Both the position numbers and the translations under genes were made by a program. Below the pieces are notes generated by a model that was given only the letters and a program-made list of their open reading frames with translations, had not been told where the DNA came from and did no database searches. DNA of 41,544 bases, from the NCBI GenBank assembly GCA_003537575.1, contig DPRS01000032.1, positions 236 through 41,779 on the forward strand. The letters run 5' to 3'. Shown here piece by piece: positions 7,557-15,260 of this stretch (position 1 is its first letter; every line of letters starts with the position of its first letter). This DNA is from Oxalobacteraceae bacterium (GTDB lineage Bacteria > Pseudomonadota > Gammaproteobacteria > Burkholderiales > Burkholderiaceae_D).

Positions 7557-9020
7557 TCATGCTCCTTGGGGTGCATAGGCGGCTGCGATCTGCTGCTGGC
7601 AGCGTTGGGCGATGGCTCCGCGGCGCGGCCGGCCATTGGCAGTGGCGGTCGCATCCGCCGGGCTGAAGGCGTCGGTGCGGAACCAGCGGCGGATGCGGGC
7701 ATAGTCAGGCAGGCGGGCATTGGCGCGGTCGACGGCGGCCTGCAGGGCCGCATCGGCCATCTCGCCGGAAGCTGGCACGATCGCCGCCACCAGCCAGGGG
7801 CGGGCGTCGCCGAACACCACGGCCTGGGCGATTGGGCCAGCGCCGAGCAGCTCGGCTTCCGGCCATTCGGGCGAAATGTTGCGGCCGTAGGCGGAAACCA
7901 GAATGTTTTTCTTGCGGCCGTCGATATACAGGAAGCCGTCAGCGTCGAGGTGGCCGAGGTCGCCGCTCGCCAGCCAGTCGATATCGTGTGCGGCGTCGCC
8001 GAGGTAATGGGCGATGCCGGCGCCGCCCACCTCGATTTCGCCATCGGTGGCAATCCGCACCAGGCGGTTTGGCAGTGGCTTGCCGCAGCTGCCGGGACGG
8101 TCGGCACCGGGAAGATTGAGCGACACCACCGAGCCGCATTCGGACAGGCCGTAGCCTTCGTAGACTGGGAACCCCTTTTCACGGGCCGCGCGGATCAGCG
8201 GCTCGGGCGTCTTGCCGCCACCGACGGCGACGAACTTCAGGCTGCGGATGCGCGGCTCGTGCGCGCGGCTGACGGTCACCAGCGCCTGCAGCATCTGCGG
8301 CAGCAGGATGACGCTCTCGGCCTGGTGGCGCCCGATCGCATCCAGGCAAATCTCCGGATCGAACTGCGAGGCGCCGCGCAAGCCGGTTTCGGCCAGCGGC
8401 AGGCAAATGTTGGTGGCGCCGGAAAGCAGCGCCGTGTACACGCCGGCGATATTCTCCAGCAGCACGGCCAGCGGCAGCAGGTTGAGATGGCGCCGGATCT
8501 GCAGGCCGGCCAGGCTCGCCTGCAGTCCTTGCGCCACATCCCATTGTTGGCGGGCGCTCAGGCATACCCCTTTGGGTTGCGCGGTGGTGCCGGAAGTGAA
8601 GGTGATTTTCTGGATATCGGGCAGATTGCCGCTGATGCCAGCACGGGCCGACTCGTAAAGATGCAGCGTGCCGTCGAACGGCACAGGCATGGTAAATCCC
8701 AGCGCCTGCGCCGCTTGCGGGGTTGGACAGAAAATCGCCTGGACGTCCGCCGCCTCGATCGCATGCCGCCATTGCGCCGGCGTGAAAAACGCTGGCAACG
8801 GCACCAGCGCTATGCCGAGTTGCTGGGTTGCCAAGTCGATCGCAATCCACTCAGGGGTGTTATCGGCCAGCAGTGCCACCGGCGCCTGCGGGTTTTTGCG
8901 CCCACGTAGCGCCTGCATTGCCCGATCGACATGTGCCTCGAGCGCCGTCCGGTCCCAACTGATGCCGGGGCCGACCAGCACCGGGGTGCCGACGGGGAGG
9001 TTATTCAGCAAGTTGTGCAT
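7557..9020 (-). CDS. AMP-dependent acyl synthetase/ligase
   Basis: A 487-residue member of the ANL (acyl-CoA synthetase) superfamily, shorter than typical long-chain FadD enzymes. It has the P-loop-like motif FTSGTTAQPKG (141-151), the adenine motif YGLSECGS (290-297), SGDLG (352-356) and the hinge DGRKKN (367-372) followed by NISPEWPE. The C-terminal A10 region reads NGRPRR, with Arg where most family members have the catalytic Lys (GK). It overlaps the upstream gene by 20 bases and its stop lies one base from the next start, so it is embedded in an operon. It probably activates a fatty acid; whether CoA or a carrier protein is the acceptor is unknown. Confidence 0.9.
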   Translation of the reverse strand: MHNLLNNLPVGTPVLVGPGISWDRTALEAHVDRAMQALRGRKNPQAPVALLADNTPEWIAIDLATQQLGIALVPLPAFFTPAQWRHAIEAADVQAIFCPTPQAAQALGFTMPVPFDGTLHLYESARAGISGNLPDIQKITFTSGTTAQPKGVCLSARQQWDVAQGLQASLAGLQIRRHLNLLPLAVLLENIAGVYTALLSGATNICLPLAETGLRGASQFDPEICLDAIGRHQAESVILLPQMLQALVTVSRAHEPRIRSLKFVAVGGGKTPEPLIRAAREKGFPVYEGYGLSECGSVVSLNLPGADRPGSCGKPLPNRLVRIATDGEIEVGGAGIAHYLGDAAHDIDWLASGDLGHLDADGFLYIDGRKKNILVSAYGRNISPEWPEAELLGAGPIAQAVVFGDARPWLVAAIVPASGEMADAALQAAVDRANARLPDYARIRRWFRTDAFSPADATATANGRPRRGAIAQRCQQQIAAAYAPQGA

Positions 9021-9630
9021 AACCGGACTGGATATTGCCGAACATAACGTGCGGCCTGGTTACGTAATAGGAGCCCCAGCTTGCGCCGCCGTCGGCCAGC
9101 ATGCGTGGATCGGCTTCCGCCAGAATCGCCGGCTTCAGGCGCAAGCGGGTAAAGGAATTGAGCAATCCGCGTGTGGCGGTGAAGGCCACCCACGCCATGC
9201 CCTCTTCATGCAGGAATTTCGTCATCAGCACGATCAGGTGGCGGGCGGCGCCCGCGTGCCGCGCGGCGAGGTTGCCGACCTCGACGATGGAGGCACGCCT
9301 GACCGGGTTGCCAATCCGCGCAGCAATCTCGGTTTCCAGTGGCGCAGCGAGATACTGTTCCAGGAAAGTCTTGCCATCTCGGGCAAACGAATATCCCAGG
9401 GCGGCGATCCAGCGACCATTGTCATCGCGGCATCCCACCAGCGTGTTGCAAAAATGGCTGACCCGGGCGCCATAGACATCAAGAAATTCAGCGGCAATGA
9501 ATGCCTGAAGGGTGGCGCGATCCGGATGCTGACAATCCACCCACTCGACCCGATAACTGCGTGCGATGGGCGGTCCGGCTGGCGTAGCTGCAGCCGGCGT
9601 GCAAGACAGCACTGTTGCAGGCATGACCAT
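9001..9630 (-). CDS. Thermostable hemolysin family protein (T_hemolysin, GNAT-like)
   Basis: A 209-residue protein matching the thermostable hemolysin family named after a Vibrio protein. Typical segments are FLDVYGARVSHF, the EQYL segment, the VEVGNLAA strand and the C-terminal GGASWGSYY. The fold is thought to resemble GNAT acyltransferases and acyl-homoserine-lactone synthases, so an acyl-transfer role is more credible than a toxin. There is no signal peptide. The start ATG at 9630 has AGGAG six bases upstream. It is the first gene of the minus-strand block and overlaps the ligase gene by 20 bases, which implies that the two act together. Confidence 0.85.
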   Translation of the reverse strand: MVMPATVLSCTPAAATPAGPPIARSYRVEWVDCQHPDRATLQAFIAAEFLDVYGARVSHFCNTLVGCRDDNGRWIAALGYSFARDGKTFLEQYLAAPLETEIAARIGNPVRRASIVEVGNLAARHAGAARHLIVLMTKFLHEEGMAWVAFTATRGLLNSFTRLRLKPAILAEADPRMLADGGASWGSYYVTRPHVMFGNIQSGYAQLAE

Positions 9631-9753
9631 TTCCGACTCCTGTTCGTTACGACAGTGCCAGACTAGGTGGCGAAGATTAAGGCTGGATTAATTGCACGTG
9701 TGGAATTTCATCCTTTCGGGCTGTGCGCATCGGCTGACATCTGTCCGCAGGAC

Positions 9754-9759
9754 TATAAT
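9754..9759 (+). promoter_or_regulatory. Possible -10 element directly before uvrD
   Basis: A perfect TATAAT lies only six bases before the uvrD ATG at 9766, which would place the transcript start at or next to the start codon. A CTGACA at 9734-9739 resembles a -35 box, but the 14-base spacing is short. No Shine-Dalgarno sequence is visible before the ATG. Confidence 0.4.
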
Positions 9760-9765
9760 CTCGGG

Positions 9766-12051
9766 ATGCAAAATCTCCTTCACAATCTCAATCCCGAACA
9801 ACTCGCCGCCGTCACCCTGCCGGCGCAATCTGCGCTGATCCTGGCTGGCGCCGGCTCCGGCAAGACGCGCGTGTTGACCACCCGGATCGCCTGGCTGATC
9901 CAGACCGGGCAAGTATCGCCAAGCGGCATCCTGGCCGTCACCTTTACCAACAAGGCTGCCAAGGAAATGCAGGCGCGGCTGTCGGCGATGTTGCCGATCA
10001 ATACACGCGGCATGTGGATCGGCACTTTCCACGGCTTGTGCAACCGCCTCTTGCGCGCGCACTACCGCGATGCCGCCTTGCCGCAGACGTTCCAGATCCT
10101 TGATTCGCAAGACCAGCTGTCGGCGATCAAGCGACTGCTGAAGGCAAACAATATTGATGATGAAAAGTATCCACCGCGCAATTTGATGTATTTCATCAAC
10201 AGCGCCAAGGACCAGGGCTTGCGCGCGCACGAAGTCGATGCGTACGACGATTTCAACCGTAAGTTCGTCCAGTTGTATGAACTGTACGACCAGCAATGCC
10301 AGCGCGAAGGCGTGGTGGATTTCGCCGAGCTGCTGCTGCGCACTTATGAATTGCTGAGCCGTAACCAGCCGCTGCGCGAGCATTACCAGCATCGCTTTTC
10401 GCACATCCTGGTCGATGAATTCCAGGACACCAACGACCTGCAATACAAGTGGCTCAAGCTCATGGCGGGGCAGCATGGTGCGGTGTTTGCGGTCGGCGAC
10501 GATGACCAGAGCATTTACGCCTTCCGCGGCGCCAATGTCGGCAACATGATGGCGTTCGAACGCGATTACCAGGTGCAGAACCTGATCAAGCTGGAACAGA
10601 ATTACCGCTCGCACGGCCATATCCTCGACAGCGCCAATACCCTGATCGCCAACAACAGCAAGCGTCTCGGCAAGAACCTGCGCACCGACGCCGGCCACGG
10701 CGAGCAACTGCGGGTCATGGAAGCTTCTTCCGACTTGCAGGAAGCGCAGTGGATCATCGAGGAATCCAAGAGCCTGATCGCCGAAGGCGCAAGCCGTAGC
10801 GAGATCGCCATCCTGTACCGGTCGAACGCGCAATCGCGCGTGATCGAGCATGCGCTGTTTTCCGCCGGGATTCCCTACCGCGTGTATGGCGGCCAGCGCT
10901 TTTTCGAACGCGCCGAGGTCAAGCATGCGATCGCCTACCTGCAGCTGATGGATAACCCGCACAACGATTCCGCTTTCCTGCGCGTGGTGAATTTCCCGAC
11001 ACGCGGGATCGGCGCGCGCTCGCTCGAGCAATTGCAGGATGCGGCGCGCCAGCAAGGCATTTCGCTGTATGCGGCAGTGCCTTACGTGGCCGGCAAGGCG
11101 GGCACCTCGCTGGGCGCCTTCGTGAAACTGATCGAGGCCGCCCGCTTCGAAACGCAAAACCTGCCGCTGCAGGAAATGGTGCAGGTGGTGCTCGACATGA
11201 GCGGCCTGCTGACGCACTACCGGAATGAAAAGGAAGGCGCCGACCGCATCGAAAACCTCGAGCAGCTGGTGAGCGCGGCGATGCTGTTCGTGTCCGAAGA
11301 AGGCTTCGGCATCGATACGCCGGCGCTGACCGGGCCGAAGGCGCAAGCGGTGGCGGGCGCCGCCGTGACCACCGCCGACGGCGTGGAAATCATCGATGCC
11401 GACGCGCCGCTGGCAACCGTGATGTCGCCGTTGTCGGCCTTCCTCTCGCACGCTTCGCTGGAAGCCGGCGACAACCAGGCGCAGGCAGGTCAGGATGCGC
11501 TGCAGTTGATGACGGTGCATTCGGCCAAGGGGCTGGAGTTCGACGCCGTCTTCATCACCGGCCTGGAGGAAGGCTTGTTCCCGCACGAAAATTCACAGCA
11601 GGAGCAGGGCGGCCTTGAGGAAGAGCGGCGCTTGATGTACGTGGCGATCACGCGCGCGAAGAAGCGCCTGTATTTAAGCTTTTCGCAGACGCGTATGCTG
11701 CACGGCCAGACCCGCTACAACATGAAGTCGCGCTTTTTCGACGAGTTGCCCGATGAATGCCTGAAGTGGCTGTCGCCGCGGGTACAGCCGCAGTGGTTCG
11801 GCCACACGCACAAGGCGGCCTGGGACGATGCGCCGCAAGCCGGCGCCAATGCCATTGCACAGAAATTCAGCGGCAAGGATATCGGCTGGAAGGCGGGCGA
11901 GACGGTGTTTCACCAGAAGTTCGGCGAAGGCGTCATCGTGAATATCGAAGGTGGCGGCGGCAATCCTCGCGCTCACATCAATTTCGGCCGCCATGGCATG
12001 AAGCTGCTGGACCTGGGCGTGGCGAAGCTGGAGAAAGTGGCGCGCGCCTGA
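9766..12051 (+). CDS. uvrD: ATP-dependent DNA helicase UvrD/PcrA (helicase II)
   Basis: A 761-residue superfamily 1A helicase acting in nucleotide-excision and mismatch repair. Motifs are Walker A AGAGSGKT (27-34), motif Ia VTFTNKAAKEM, motif II DEFQDTN (217-223), motif III GDDDQSIYAFRGA (244-256), motif IV LEQNYRS, motif V VHSAKGLEFD and motif VI YVAITRAKK. The C-terminal HQKFGEGVI segment is the UvrD/PcrA Tudor-like tail, which separates it from Rep. An in-frame extension back to 9667 exists, but homologues begin at about MQNLLHNLNPEQ, so I start at 9766. It diverges from the thermostable hemolysin gene and converges with the BPSS1780-family gene. Confidence 0.95.
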   Translation: MQNLLHNLNPEQLAAVTLPAQSALILAGAGSGKTRVLTTRIAWLIQTGQVSPSGILAVTFTNKAAKEMQARLSAMLPINTRGMWIGTFHGLCNRLLRAHYRDAALPQTFQILDSQDQLSAIKRLLKANNIDDEKYPPRNLMYFINSAKDQGLRAHEVDAYDDFNRKFVQLYELYDQQCQREGVVDFAELLLRTYELLSRNQPLREHYQHRFSHILVDEFQDTNDLQYKWLKLMAGQHGAVFAVGDDDQSIYAFRGANVGNMMAFERDYQVQNLIKLEQNYRSHGHILDSANTLIANNSKRLGKNLRTDAGHGEQLRVMEASSDLQEAQWIIEESKSLIAEGASRSEIAILYRSNAQSRVIEHALFSAGIPYRVYGGQRFFERAEVKHAIAYLQLMDNPHNDSAFLRVVNFPTRGIGARSLEQLQDAARQQGISLYAAVPYVAGKAGTSLGAFVKLIEAARFETQNLPLQEMVQVVLDMSGLLTHYRNEKEGADRIENLEQLVSAAMLFVSEEGFGIDTPALTGPKAQAVAGAAVTTADGVEIIDADAPLATVMSPLSAFLSHASLEAGDNQAQAGQDALQLMTVHSAKGLEFDAVFITGLEEGLFPHENSQQEQGGLEEERRLMYVAITRAKKRLYLSFSQTRMLHGQTRYNMKSRFFDELPDECLKWLSPRVQPQWFGHTHKAAWDDAPQAGANAIAQKFSGKDIGWKAGETVFHQKFGEGVIVNIEGGGGNPRAHINFGRHGMKLLDLGVAKLEKVARA

Positions 12052-12059
12052 ACCCGACG

Positions 12060-12114
12060 CCGGGCTGCGCCCCAAGCGCATGAGCTGCGGCAGTCCGGGC
12101 TGAATACCGGGCTG
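12060..12114. repeat. Three short direct repeats after uvrD
   Basis: The octamer CCGGGCTG occurs at 12060-12067, 12095-12102 and 12107-12114 in the gap between the convergent uvrD and BPSS1780-family genes. The last two copies are 12 bases apart. No hairpin with a T-run is visible, so this is not an obvious terminator. Confidence 0.4.
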
Positions 12115-12127
12115 CAGGCCGCCGGAT

Positions 12128-12913
12128 CTACTGTTCGGTTTCAGCTACCGGCTGGGTTGGATACGGCCGGCCGAAAAATTCCGTGTAGGTCGGATAGAAC
12201 GAGCAATACATCACCACCGTCAGCACGATCGACAGCGGCATCAGCACGAAGACCGCCAGCGTCTTGCCTGCCACCAGCGCCAGGAATGTGCTGGCGATGG
12301 TCGGCAGCAGGATGCCAAGAGCAAACCACGCCAGGCCGTACAGCAGGAAAGCCTTACCGGCGTTTTTCACCGTAAAGAAACTGTAGAACACGGCCTTGGT
12401 CAATGTCATGTCTTTCCAGGCGATCAGCGGCGCCGCATACCAGAAAGCCATGGCCGCCGGGATGTAAACCATGGCGGAAAACAGCATGCCCAGGGGCAGG
12501 GCGGAGTCGCGCACTTCGGGCGAATCCAGCATCAGCTTGCCGTTCATGACTTTCCAGAACACGCCGCCATCGACCAGGCTCGATGCCCCCACCGCCAGCA
12601 CAGCCGCCAGCAGGTACAGCACGCCCAGCAGCGCCAGTGTGCGGAAGGCCGGCGAGCGGAAACCGGTCAGCAGGAGGTTCGGATAGACGCGCCGGCCCTG
12701 TTCGACATGCACGCAAGCCTGCATGAAAGCCATCGCGAACACTGGCACCAGGATCAGCGGCAGCACTGCGCCGATGAGGGGAACCAGGTTCAGCGCCAGC
12801 ATCAGGAACATGTAGCTGATGAACAGCGTGGAAAGTTCGGCCGGTTGCTTGCGGAACAGGACAAAGCCTTGCTTGACCCAGACCCAGCCGGCGGAAGCGG
12901 GCAGTTTATTCAT
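12128..12913 (-). CDS. BPSS1780-family integral membrane protein
   Basis: A 261-residue membrane protein of the betaproteobacterial BPSS1780 family, of unknown function. The N terminus (WVWVKQGFVLFRKQPAEL) is followed by about six hydrophobic segments, at roughly residues 25-48, 50-68, 92-112, 145-165, 188-208 and 215-240. It starts one base after the thrB stop (TGA-G-ATG), so it is translated with thrB and the DUF2782 gene. This linkage is, as far as I recall, common in related genomes, but it does not reveal the function. Confidence 0.85.
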   Translation of the reverse strand: MNKLPASAGWVWVKQGFVLFRKQPAELSTLFISYMFLMLALNLVPLIGAVLPLILVPVFAMAFMQACVHVEQGRRVYPNLLLTGFRSPAFRTLALLGVLYLLAAVLAVGASSLVDGGVFWKVMNGKLMLDSPEVRDSALPLGMLFSAMVYIPAAMAFWYAAPLIAWKDMTLTKAVFYSFFTVKNAGKAFLLYGLAWFALGILLPTIASTFLALVAGKTLAVFVLMPLSIVLTVVMYCSFYPTYTEFFGRPYPTQPVAETEQ

Positions 12914-12914
12914 C

Positions 12915-13871
12915 TCAGAAAAGGGGCGGAATCTTGCCTTCGATACGCTGGCGCAGGATGCGTTCGAAATGCACGGGATCGTGCGGCGTCAGCATATGGG
13001 CGTCGCGCGGCAGGTAATAGTCGTACAGGCGCGAAATCCAGAAACGCAGGGCGCCGGCGCGCAGCATGGCTTGCCATGACACTTTTTCGTCTTCGGTAAA
13101 CGGCCGCACGTCCCGGTAGGCGTCCAGCAGCGCGCGCACGCGGGTTTCATCGAGCACGCCGGTGGCCAGGTCGATGCACCAGTCGTTGACGGTGACGGCG
13201 ATGTCGAACAGCCAGGTGTCGCAGCCGGCGAAATAGAAATCGAAGAAGCCGGTCACACGTTCGCCGTCGAACATGACATTGTCGCGGAACAGGTCGGCAT
13301 GGATCGGACCGCGCTGCAGGCGGTGATAGGGCGCGGAACTGGCGAAGCTTTCCTGGAAATGCATTTCCGCGCGCAGCAAATGCTTGCAGCTGTCGGACAG
13401 ATAGGGCAGGACGGTGGGCGTGGTGGCATTCCACCAGTCCAGGCCGCGCAGGTTCGGCTGGACCATGCCGAAATCGCGCCCGGCCAGGTGCATTTTCGCC
13501 AGCATGGCGCCAACCGCGGCGCAATGCGCGGCTTGAGGAGCCAGCTGGCAGGCGCCTTGCAGGCGGGTGACGATCGCCGTCGGCTTGCCATGCAGGCTGT
13601 GCAGGATCTGGCCCTGATGGTTGACGACCGGCGCCGGCACCAGCACGCCATGCTGCGCCAGGTGGCGCATCAGGTGCAGATAAAACGGCAGTTGTTCGAA
13701 CGTCAGTTTTTCGAACAGGGTCAGGACGTATTCGCCGGTTTCCGTCGTCAGAAAGAAATTGCTGTTTTCAATGCCGCTGGAAATGCCCTTGAGCGCCAGC
13801 GGTTTGCCGAGCGAGAACTGGGGCATCCATGAGGTCAGATCATCCAGGCTGACTGGGGTAAATACTGCCAT
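12915..13871 (-). CDS. thrB: Homoserine kinase, type II (ThrB)
   Basis: A 318-residue kinase of the aminoglycoside-phosphotransferase fold that phosphorylates homoserine in threonine synthesis. The N terminus MAVFTPVSLDDL and the glycine-poor nucleotide loop LKGISSGIENSNFFL are typical of this ThrB type, which differs from the GHMP kinase of E. coli. The catalytic motif is HADLFRDN (191-198), with the metal-binding D211 in GFFDFYFAG. It lies between the DUF2782 gene (49 bases upstream) and the BPSS1780-family gene (one base downstream). No other threonine gene is in the window. Confidence 0.95.
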   Translation of the reverse strand: MAVFTPVSLDDLTSWMPQFSLGKPLALKGISSGIENSNFFLTTETGEYVLTLFEKLTFEQLPFYLHLMRHLAQHGVLVPAPVVNHQGQILHSLHGKPTAIVTRLQGACQLAPQAAHCAAVGAMLAKMHLAGRDFGMVQPNLRGLDWWNATTPTVLPYLSDSCKHLLRAEMHFQESFASSAPYHRLQRGPIHADLFRDNVMFDGERVTGFFDFYFAGCDTWLFDIAVTVNDWCIDLATGVLDETRVRALLDAYRDVRPFTEDEKVSWQAMLRAGALRFWISRLYDYYLPRDAHMLTPHDPVHFERILRQRIEGKIPPLF

Positions 13872-13920
13872 AACTTGATATTATGAAAAGGCGCTCTTGT
13901 CGGGAGCGGATAGCGCAAGC

Positions 13921-14361
13921 TTATTGTTTCTTGGCTGGCGCCGGGGTTTTGGCAGCAGGATTGGGTTGCAGTGCAGGCGGCGGTTCGACAGGCGCTTGCT
14001 GGACTTTCTTTTGGCGGCTCAAGTCGAATTGCATCACTTCCCACTGCGCGGGCTTGGCCGCGATGCTCTGGCCATCGCCCTGCTGCGCATTACCGGGCGA
14101 TTCGGACGGCTGCACGCGATAGGTGCTCTTGCCGCTCTTGACCTTGACTTCCGTGCGCTTGCCGCCGGGAGCGCGCTGTTCCGTGACCGTGCTTTTTTCG
14201 GAGGGCGGCGTGATCGTGACGGCAGGCTGTTCGCCTTCTTCCAGCTTTTCCAGGCGCGGCGGCGGCGGGGCTTCCGGGCGTTGCTGGGCCAGGGCGGGCA
14301 GGCTTGCCGTGGCAGCGGCCATCCACATGCTAGCCAGGAGATAAGTGCGAATCGAGCGCAT
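13921..14361 (-). CDS. DUF2782 domain protein, exported
   Basis: A 146-residue protein with a Sec signal peptide (MRSIRTYLLASMWMAAATA, cleavage near ALAQ at residues 23-26). The mature N-terminal half (RLEKLEEGEQPAVTIT through TEVKVKSGKSTYRV) matches the DUF2782 family of beta- and gammaproteobacteria, of unknown function. The C-terminal third is a low-complexity Pro/Ala/Gln tail ending in a KK-rich tip, so it is probably unstructured and periplasmic. It heads the operon with thrB. A sigma70-like promoter lies about 100 bases upstream. Confidence 0.85.
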   Translation of the reverse strand: MRSIRTYLLASMWMAAATASLPALAQQRPEAPPPPRLEKLEEGEQPAVTITPPSEKSTVTEQRAPGGKRTEVKVKSGKSTYRVQPSESPGNAQQGDGQSIAAKPAQWEVMQFDLSRQKKVQQAPVEPPPALQPNPAAKTPAPAKKQ

Positions 14362-14457
14362 AGAATTCTTCGGACGGGTAAGCGAAAGTCAGGTTACTGG
14401 ATAAAAATACTCAACAGCAAATTACCATGAAATAAATAAAGTGCCGCAGACATGTTC

Positions 14458-14488
14458 ATTGTAGCAAACCGCGCTGATTTTTCTGCAA
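14458..14488 (-). promoter_or_regulatory. Predicted sigma70 promoter for the DUF2782-thrB operon
   Basis: On the minus strand a TTGCAG (-35, bases 14488-14483) is followed after 19 bases by TACAAT (-10, bases 14463-14458). It lies in the 155-base gap between the LOG-family gene and the DUF2782 gene. The rest of that gap is AT-rich and shows no gene. Confidence 0.5.
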
Positions 14489-14516
14489 TTAATCGGCGCG
14501 GCATGCCTTGCCGGCG

Positions 14517-15260
14517 TTACAAATACAGGGTTTTTTGTCTTTCCTCGTCGCTCGGCTCGAAGTCGCGCTCTTCATAGAAGGCGAAGATGGCTTCCACCAC
14601 GTTCGCCGGTTCATCGATCAGTTGCACGATTCCCATGTCTTCCGGGCTGATCATGCCGCTCTTGACCAGGGTATTCTGGAACCAGTCCAGCAAGCCGCGC
14701 CAGAAAGCAGCGCCAACCAGGATCACCGGAATGCGGCGGGTCTTGCCGGTCTGGATCAGGGTCAGGACCTCGGTCATCTCATCGAGCGTGCCGAAGCCGC
14801 CGGGCAGGACGACATAGGCATCGGCATACTTGACGAAGGCGACCTTGCGTGCAAAAAAATGACGGAAGCTGATCGAGATGTCTTGCCAGATATTGCTGAC
14901 TTGTTCGCGCGGCAGCTGGATATTCAAGCCGACCGACAGCGACTTGCCCTCGAACGCTCCCTTGTTGGCGGCTTCCATGATGCCGGGGCCGCCGCCGGAA
15001 ATGACCGCCAGGCCAGCGTCGGACAAGCGCCGGGCGATTTCCACGCCTTTCAGGTAGTACGGATCTTCCGGCGTGATCCGCGCGGAGCCGAAGACCGAGA
15101 CCGCCGGGCGCAGTTCCGACAGCTGTTCCGTGGCCTCGACAAATTCTGCCATAATCGTGAACATATGCCATGATTCGCGCGCCTTTTTGGCCGTTGCGCG
15201 CTCCAGCTCGCCCAGCTTGTGTAGCCGCGGCCGTGGCCGCTTTTTTCCTTCCTCTTTCAT
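14517..15260 (-). CDS. LOG-family protein (TIGR00730, Rossmann fold)
   Basis: A 247-residue member of the lysine-decarboxylase-like LOG family. Members cleave nucleoside 5'-monophosphates such as cytokinin ribotides or purine monophosphates into base and ribose phosphate. It has the two diagnostic motifs GGGPGIMEAANKGA and PGGFGTLDEMTE. An N-terminal extension (RESWHMFTIMAEFVEATEQLSE) is typical of the longer TIGR00730 proteins. I start at ATG 15260; two residues further upstream is an in-frame TTG. The ATG abuts the polA ATG on the other strand (CAT|ATG), leaving no spacer between the genes. Confidence 0.9.
   Translation of the reverse strand: MKEEGKKRPRPRLHKLGELERATAKKARESWHMFTIMAEFVEATEQLSELRPAVSVFGSARITPEDPYYLKGVEIARRLSDAGLAVISGGGPGIMEAANKGAFEGKSLSVGLNIQLPREQVSNIWQDISISFRHFFARKVAFVKYADAYVVLPGGFGTLDEMTEVLTLIQTGKTRRIPVILVGAAFWRGLLDWFQNTLVKSGMISPEDMGIVQLIDEPANVVEAIFAFYEERDFEPSDEERQKTLYL

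Noticed and set aside
9001..9630. Annotation as a secreted hemolysin virulence factor
   Set aside because: There is no signal peptide or membrane segment, and the gene overlaps an acyl ligase gene; the family name is historical.
9688..11586. 632-codon open frame antisense to uvrD
   Set aside because: It lies opposite a gene with all helicase motifs; its translation is rich in His, Arg and Gln with no recognisable domain, as expected from high-GC antisense frames.
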